In this document: in pieces, positions 28,708-32,687 of the stretch
Position numbering within the stretch: position 1 is the first letter of the stretch
Layout of the letters: each line of letters opens with the position of its first letter
Source of the DNA: Syntrophales bacterium
GTDB lineage: Bacteria > Desulfobacterota > Desulfobaccia > Desulfobaccales > 0-14-0-80-60-11
DNA length: 32,687 nucleotides
Reading direction: 5' to 3'
Assembly: GCA_028688935.1 (NCBI GenBank)
Contig: JAQTXE010000008.1
Location: 1-32,687 of the forward strand
Position numbers and translations under genes: made by a program
The notes under the pieces: model-generated
Told to the model about the DNA's origin: nothing
What the model saw: the letters and a program-made list of their open reading frames with translations, nothing else
Database searches by the model: none

Positions 28708-29157
28708 ATGCCTGATATCATGGAATGGAAGCCGTTTCGGGAAGTCTCCCGCCTGCGCCGGGAAATGGATCGTTTGTGGGATGATTTCTTCGGACCCGGC
28801 CGCCGGGCCTTCCGGCCCCTGGAAGCGGAATGGGCCCCCGCGGTGGATGTCTCGGAAACCGCAGACAAGGTGGAGATCAAGGCTGAAGTCCCCGGGATGG
28901 AGGCCAAGGATATCGATATTTCTCTTTCCGGCGACATCCTCACCATCAAAGGAGAAAAGAAGTCGGAGCGGGAAGAGAAAAAAGAGAACTATCACCTGGT
29001 GGAAAGAAGCTACGGCTCTTTCTCCCGTTCCCTAAAGCTGCCCGCGGCCGTGGAGGCCGACAAGATCGAGGCCAGCTATAAGCAAGGCGTCCTGAGCATT
29101 TCCTGCCCCAAAAAAGCAGAGGCCAAACCCAAGGCCATCGAAATTAAAAGCACTTGA
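28708..29157 (+). CDS. Hsp20/alpha-crystallin family small heat-shock protein
   Basis: WAPAVDVSETADKVEIKAEVPGMEAKDIDISLSGDILTIKGEKK...YGSFSRSLKLPAAVEADKIEASYKQGVLSISCPK. Confidence 0.95.
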   Translation: MPDIMEWKPFREVSRLRREMDRLWDDFFGPGRRAFRPLEAEWAPAVDVSETADKVEIKAEVPGMEAKDIDISLSGDILTIKGEKKSEREEKKENYHLVERSYGSFSRSLKLPAAVEADKIEASYKQGVLSISCPKKAEAKPKAIEIKST

Positions 29158-29163
29158 GGCTCT

Positions 29164-29199
29164 CCTGGGAGGGCTCCCCGGCCAGGGAGCCCTCCCAGG
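29164..29199 (+). terminator. Strong hairpin downstream of hsp20
   Basis: CCTGGGAGGGCTCCC-CGGCCA-GGGAGCCCTCCCAGG: 15-bp perfect stem, no T-tract. Confidence 0.6.
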
Positions 29200-29258
29200 G
29201 TTCTCTGGGACCGGAAATTCACCAATCTAGGCTAACCCACTAACTAAAAGGAATAATT

Positions 29259-29708
29259 ATGGACACTGAACTGCTCGCGATCATCAACAACGCCATTGCC
29301 CAGGAAGAGCTGTCCCATGAGTTTTACCTGCGTATGGCCAAGCTGGTGAGTCACGCGGATACCAAAGAAACCTTCGAATTCCTGGCCAAGGATGAGCTGG
29401 AGCACAAGGCCTTTTTGCAGTCCTGCTTCACCGCCGAGGGCTGCAAGTTGGTGGGCCAGGCCCAGAACGTCCACCTGGCGGAGATGCTCAAGGCCCCGGC
29501 CTTCACTGATGAGCTGTCACCTAAAGAAGCCCTGGTGATTGCCATGAAACGGGAGGAGGGCTCTTATAATTTTTACCGGACCCTGGCCGCGCTCCAGCCG
29601 CCGGGAGAGATCCGGGATTTCCTGGAGAAAATGGCCCAGATGGAGTTGAGCCACAAGGAAAAGGTGGGATACATCTATGATAATGTGGCCTTCCCCGAAA
29701 TCTGGTAG
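29259..29708 (+). CDS. Ferritin-like/rubrerythrin-type diiron protein
   Basis: Two ExxH-type segments: AIAQEELSHEFYLRMAKL / KDELEHKAFLQ and REEGSYNFYRTLA / QMELSHKEKV. Confidence 0.85.
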   Translation: MDTELLAIINNAIAQEELSHEFYLRMAKLVSHADTKETFEFLAKDELEHKAFLQSCFTAEGCKLVGQAQNVHLAEMLKAPAFTDELSPKEALVIAMKREEGSYNFYRTLAALQPPGEIRDFLEKMAQMELSHKEKVGYIYDNVAFPEIW

Positions 29709-29720
29709 CGGCGCCTAAAG

Positions 29721-30338
29721 ATGGGGCGGGGATTTCTCCTGGCCCTGGAAGGGGTGGACGGCTCGGGGAAGACCACCCAGGCCCAGCTCCTGGCCTTATC
29801 CCTGCTCCAGCAGGGCCGGGATGTGGTACTCACCCAGGAGCCCACCACCGGCCCGGTGGGGCAAAAACTGCGCCATTATCTACAAGGACCTACCCGGCAC
29901 CTGAGCCCCTTAGAAGAGCTGGACCTTTTCCTGACTGACCGCCGGGAACACGTGGAGATGGTCATCAACCCCGCCCTGGCTGAGGGCCGGATGGTCATCA
30001 GCGACCGCTATTATTACTCCACCGTGGCTTATCAGGGGGCCCTGGGCCTGGACCCCGGGGAGATTTTGGCTGCCAATGAAGCCTTTGCGCCCCAGCCCGA
30101 TCTGGTCTTTCTCCTGCTGATACCCGTGGCCCAGGCCCTGGAGCGTCTGCAAAGAAAACGCCAGGTGAGCGAATTGCTTCCTTATCTGGAACGGGTGGCG
30201 GCCATTTATGAGAGCTTGGCGGACCAGCGAATCCAGCGGGTGGACGCCGCCACCTCCTCCCAGGCGCTGCATGCCACCCTCCTGACCCGGACGCTGGCGG
30301 CTTTGGAGGGGTTTGAGGGAGGGGGCCGGAGGTCCTGA
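29721..30338 (+). CDS. tmk: Thymidylate kinase
   Basis: FLLALEGVDGSGKTTQAQLLA, VLTQEPTTGPVGQKLR, ELDLFLTDRREHVEMVINPAL, VISDRYYYSTVAYQGA. Confidence 0.95.
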   Translation: MGRGFLLALEGVDGSGKTTQAQLLALSLLQQGRDVVLTQEPTTGPVGQKLRHYLQGPTRHLSPLEELDLFLTDRREHVEMVINPALAEGRMVISDRYYYSTVAYQGALGLDPGEILAANEAFAPQPDLVFLLLIPVAQALERLQRKRQVSELLPYLERVAAIYESLADQRIQRVDAATSSQALHATLLTRTLAALEGFEGGGRRS

Positions 30339-30378
30339 TTCTTTGCTCTTCTCCCTAAAAAACCTGTCCCCGATACTC

Positions 30379-30407
30379 TTGACAAGTTTTTTGGCAGAGG
30401 TTAAAAA
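30379..30407 (+). promoter_or_regulatory. Sigma70-like promoter for the tRNA genes
   Basis: TTGACA (30379-30384) - 17 nt - TAAAAA (30402-30407), ending about 10 nt before the tRNA-Lys 5' end. Confidence 0.55.
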
Positions 30408-30417
30408 TATAAGGTTT

Positions 30418-30493
30418 GGGCCGTTAACTCAGTCGGTAGAGTATCTGCCTTTTAAGCAGAGAGTCGTTGGTTCGAATCCAACACGGCCCACCA
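30418..30493 (+). tRNA. tRNA-Lys (anticodon TTT), CCA encoded
   Basis: GGGCCGT/ACGGCCC acceptor stem, TCTGC-CTTTTAA-GCAGA anticodon arm, GTTGG-TTCGAAT-CCAAC T-arm, ACCA end. Confidence 0.97.
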
Positions 30494-30581
30494 GATGGTT
30501 ATTTACGGAAATAAAAGAGAAAGCCTGAGGTAAACAGTTTCTAAAACCATCAGCGAATTGTCAGGAAAAACACCCGCCCAC

Positions 30582-30659
30582 GTCCCCATCGTCTAGCCTG
30601 GTCCAGGACACCGGCCTTTCACGCCGGCAACACCGGTTCAAATCCGGTTGGGGACGCCA
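30582..30659 (+). tRNA. tRNA-Glu (anticodon TTC), CCA encoded
   Basis: GTCCCCA/TGGGGAC acceptor stem, CCGGC-CTTTCAC-GCCGG anticodon arm, ACCGG-TTCAAAT-CCGGT T-arm, GCCA end. Confidence 0.97.
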
Positions 30660-30713
30660 CACCAACTAGCTGTTTCTTCTCACAATTTCTGTAGCAGCAC
30701 CCACCAAAAAAGC

Positions 30714-30764
30714 TGTCCCCAGACTGTCCCCAGGGTTGTCCCCAAGATTGTCCCCACGTGGGGA
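30714..30764. repeat. Four TGTCCCC direct repeats (11-12 bp spacing) ending in a perfect 14-bp palindrome
   Basis: TGTCCCC starts at 30714, 30725, 30737 and 30749; TCCCCACGTGGGGA (30751-30764) is self-complementary. Confidence 0.85.
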
Positions 30765-30913
30765 GGCATTTCCCCGACTAATTTTGGATCGACCCTCCTG
30801 AGAAAGTTTTTTTCGGTCTTTCTCTCTGTAGATTTTTTTCATGTCCCTTTTCTCAGAATACGGTTAGCGGCTGCAATGGCAGCGCAAACCGAATATGTGC
30901 TTGTTTTGCTAAC

Positions 30914-30953
30914 AATCCCCAGGTGGCAGCGTGCCATCTGGGGATTTCTTTTT
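30914..30953 (+). terminator. Rho-independent terminator
   Basis: AATCCCCAGGTGGCA-GCG-TGCCATCTGGGGATT (15-bp stem, one G.U pair) followed by TCTTTTT. Confidence 0.85.
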
Positions 30954-30983
30954 GGAATCACGAATTGGAAGACGTGGAAATAA

Positions 30984-32168
30984 ATGAAGTGGTTTGAACA
31001 CCAGGCGGACGCCGCTGAGAACAAGAAGATCAGGAAGATCGAAGCCTGGGGCGCCAAGCTGAATCCGGAGTATGGGGCTATGGCCGCAGTGGGCTGGTAT
31101 TTCCGCCTGTTGGAAGTGATAACCCGCCACGGGCGGGTCTTCAGGCTGCCGGATGACTATGGGCTGGACCTCCTAACACAGGACCTCAGGACAAGCGAAG
31201 AAACCATGATGCCGTTTCTGAACCTTCTGGCAGAGATCAACGCTATAGACCGGGTGGCCTGGCTGTCCAGGGTGGTTTTTTGCCCCAAGCTGGCGAAGCG
31301 GGCAGACCGCTACTCTGAAGAGTTGATCAAAAAGGAAGTCGACGCCCTCCTGGGAAGTTCAGAGAAAACCATCAGCTACGAGCTGTACCGGACCATCGAA
31401 ATACTGGCACAGCACCCTGATCCCCGCAAAAGAAAGAGTTACGGGCAGATTCTGTGCAGACTGGAGGGCTTCTCCAGGCAGGCTCCGCACAGCCAATGCA
31501 CAGAACCGTGCAGCCTCCGCACGGACGATACACATATCTGCGCAGAGCCTGCACATATCTGCTCCTACCACACCACACCATACCACACCACACAAACCAG
31601 AGAGGCTAGCGCCTCTGTCGCCGACCGGGCTACGCTGGTCGACGACGCGGCGCCCCCTCCCGACCCCGTTGATTCGGTTGCAGTCAACGATGGCGAGCCG
31701 GAGAACGAGCCGCAGCCGACCCAAAAAAAGTTCGGGCCAGCAGGCCTGGTGAAGCTCTGGAACGACATGGGCTGCAAGCCCAAGGTCTCCGAACTCACCG
31801 ACGAGCGCCGCAAGAAGGCCGGACTTCGCCTCCGCAAGCGGGGCGATCCCGAGTGGTGGCGAGGACTTTTCGAGAAGGTCCGGGTGCTGAACAAGCCCTG
31901 GCTGACCTTCGACTTTCTCATGCGCAGCGACACCAACTGTTTGAAAGTGCTGGAGGGCAACTATGACCACGACTTCGGAACCGGAGGAAACGGCGGTAAA
32001 GACAGGCTCCGGTTTGGAGCTCATCAAAAACCGGATCGGGCGCATCCTAGAAAATATGCCGCCATCGGCCGCACCTTCGCCACCGACCCCGGAACAGGAG
32101 GAGCAGGCTCTGCAACGGATTCTCCTGGACAAGAGGGTGTTCCCGGTCCACCTGAAGGCCCGGCTTAG
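30984..32168 (+). CDS. Phage-type replication initiation protein, DUF4373/Lin1244-like N-terminus (functionally O-like)
   Basis: MKWFEHQADAAENKKIRKIEAWGAKLNPEYGAMAAVGWYFRLLEVI start; C-terminal 'LVKLWNDMGCKPKVSELTDERRKKAGLRLRKRGDPEWWRGLFEKVRVLNKPWLTFDFLMRSDTNCLKVLEGNYD'; followed by a DnaC-like gene. Confidence 0.75.
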   Translation: MKWFEHQADAAENKKIRKIEAWGAKLNPEYGAMAAVGWYFRLLEVITRHGRVFRLPDDYGLDLLTQDLRTSEETMMPFLNLLAEINAIDRVAWLSRVVFCPKLAKRADRYSEELIKKEVDALLGSSEKTISYELYRTIEILAQHPDPRKRKSYGQILCRLEGFSRQAPHSQCTEPCSLRTDDTHICAEPAHICSYHTTPYHTTQTREASASVADRATLVDDAAPPPDPVDSVAVNDGEPENEPQPTQKKFGPAGLVKLWNDMGCKPKVSELTDERRKKAGLRLRKRGDPEWWRGLFEKVRVLNKPWLTFDFLMRSDTNCLKVLEGNYDHDFGTGGNGGKDRLRFGAHQKPDRAHPRKYAAIGRTFATDPGTGGAGSATDSPGQEGVPGPPEGPA

Positions 32169-32634
32169 CGACTTTCACAACCCTCCGGAAACGCCCCCCG
32201 TATTTATTTACGGCGGCGCCGGGGTGGGGAAGACCCACCTGGCCGTGGCCTACCTGGTGCGAGAAATCCAGGCCCGGGGAGAGGCCAGCAAGGTCTTTAT
32301 CAGGAGCGTCGATTTGATGAACCGGCTGCGGGACTCTTTCCGCAGTTCTTTCAACCAGGCGGCGTCGGAAATCATCAGCGCCTTTTCCCGCCATCGCTTC
32401 CTGGTGATCGACGACTTGGGCGCGGAACGGCACACCGACCTGGTACAGGAAGCCCTTTACGACGTTCTGGATTTCCGGGCCGGCCATAGGTTGCCCACGG
32501 TCATCACCAGCAACTTCTCCCTGGACAGGGTGGCGGAACACTACGGGGATTTCGGGGACCGCATCACTTCCAGGATCGCCGGCATGGGAGAAATCCTGGC
32601 CCTGAAGGGCCGGGACCGGAGGTGGCAGCGATGA
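31963..32634 (+). CDS. DnaC/IstB-like AAA+ helicase loader; start may be internal
   Basis: Walker A FIYGGAGVGKTHLAVAYLV, Walker B HRFLVIDDLGAERHTDLVQEALYDVLDFRAGHRLPTVITSNFSLDRVAEHYGDFGDRITSRI. Confidence 0.88.
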   Translation: MTTTSEPEETAVKTGSGLELIKNRIGRILENMPPSAAPSPPTPEQEEQALQRILLDKRVFPVHLKARLSDFHNPPETPPVFIYGGAGVGKTHLAVAYLVREIQARGEASKVFIRSVDLMNRLRDSFRSSFNQAASEIISAFSRHRFLVIDDLGAERHTDLVQEALYDVLDFRAGHRLPTVITSNFSLDRVAEHYGDFGDRITSRIAGMGEILALKGRDRRWQR

Positions 32635-32687
32635 AGGAGTGCCCGCATTTTCATTGCCGGGAACCGGAGCTTTTTCGCCGGGACCAC
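32631..32687 (+). CDS. Start of a downstream ORF truncated by the window edge (MKECPHFHCREPELFRRDH...)
   Basis: ATGA overlap with the DnaC-like stop codon; in-frame to the window end. Confidence 0.5.
   Translation, partial: MKECPHFHCREPELFRRDH

Noticed and set aside
30648-30983. 111-aa plus-strand ORF after tRNA-Glu
   Set aside because: It starts inside the tRNA 3' end and spans the TGTCCCC repeats and the terminator; no family resemblance.

Overview
The window looks like chromosomal DNA from a GC-rich bacterium, possibly a deltaproteobacterium/Desulfobacterota by gene content (inference; no search was run). Most of it is housekeeping: a truncated aminotransferase, homoserine dehydrogenase, an ApgM-type phosphomutase, PurQ, a fused SecDF, a ClC channel with CBS domains, HPP and CBS proteins, a calcineurin-type phosphatase, a radical SAM enzyme, a UvrD/PcrA helicase, a CobA-HemD fusion, hemerythrin, a DUF362 ferredoxin protein, PyrC/PyrB, Hsp20, a ferritin-like protein, Tmk, tRNA-Lys(TTT) and tRNA-Glu(TTC). 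A phage-like replication module (DUF4373/O-like plus DnaC-like) starts after tRNA-Glu and runs off the right edge. The unusual content lies mainly between genes: (1) a dispersed family of degenerate 7-bp-period arrays (AGTNNNC/GGGNNAG/GAAAACC type), several starting at a stop codon, some pairing into hairpins, one forming the 5' end of purQ; (2) a DUF559 nuclease-like gene bracketed by inverted GC-rich palindromic repeats, one of which encodes its C-terminus; (3) a repeat cluster inside the O-like gene that resembles a lambda-style internal origin; (4) a terminator hairpin in the pyrBC leader suggesting attenuation; (5) a BrnA-like antitoxin pseudogene overlapping purQ.
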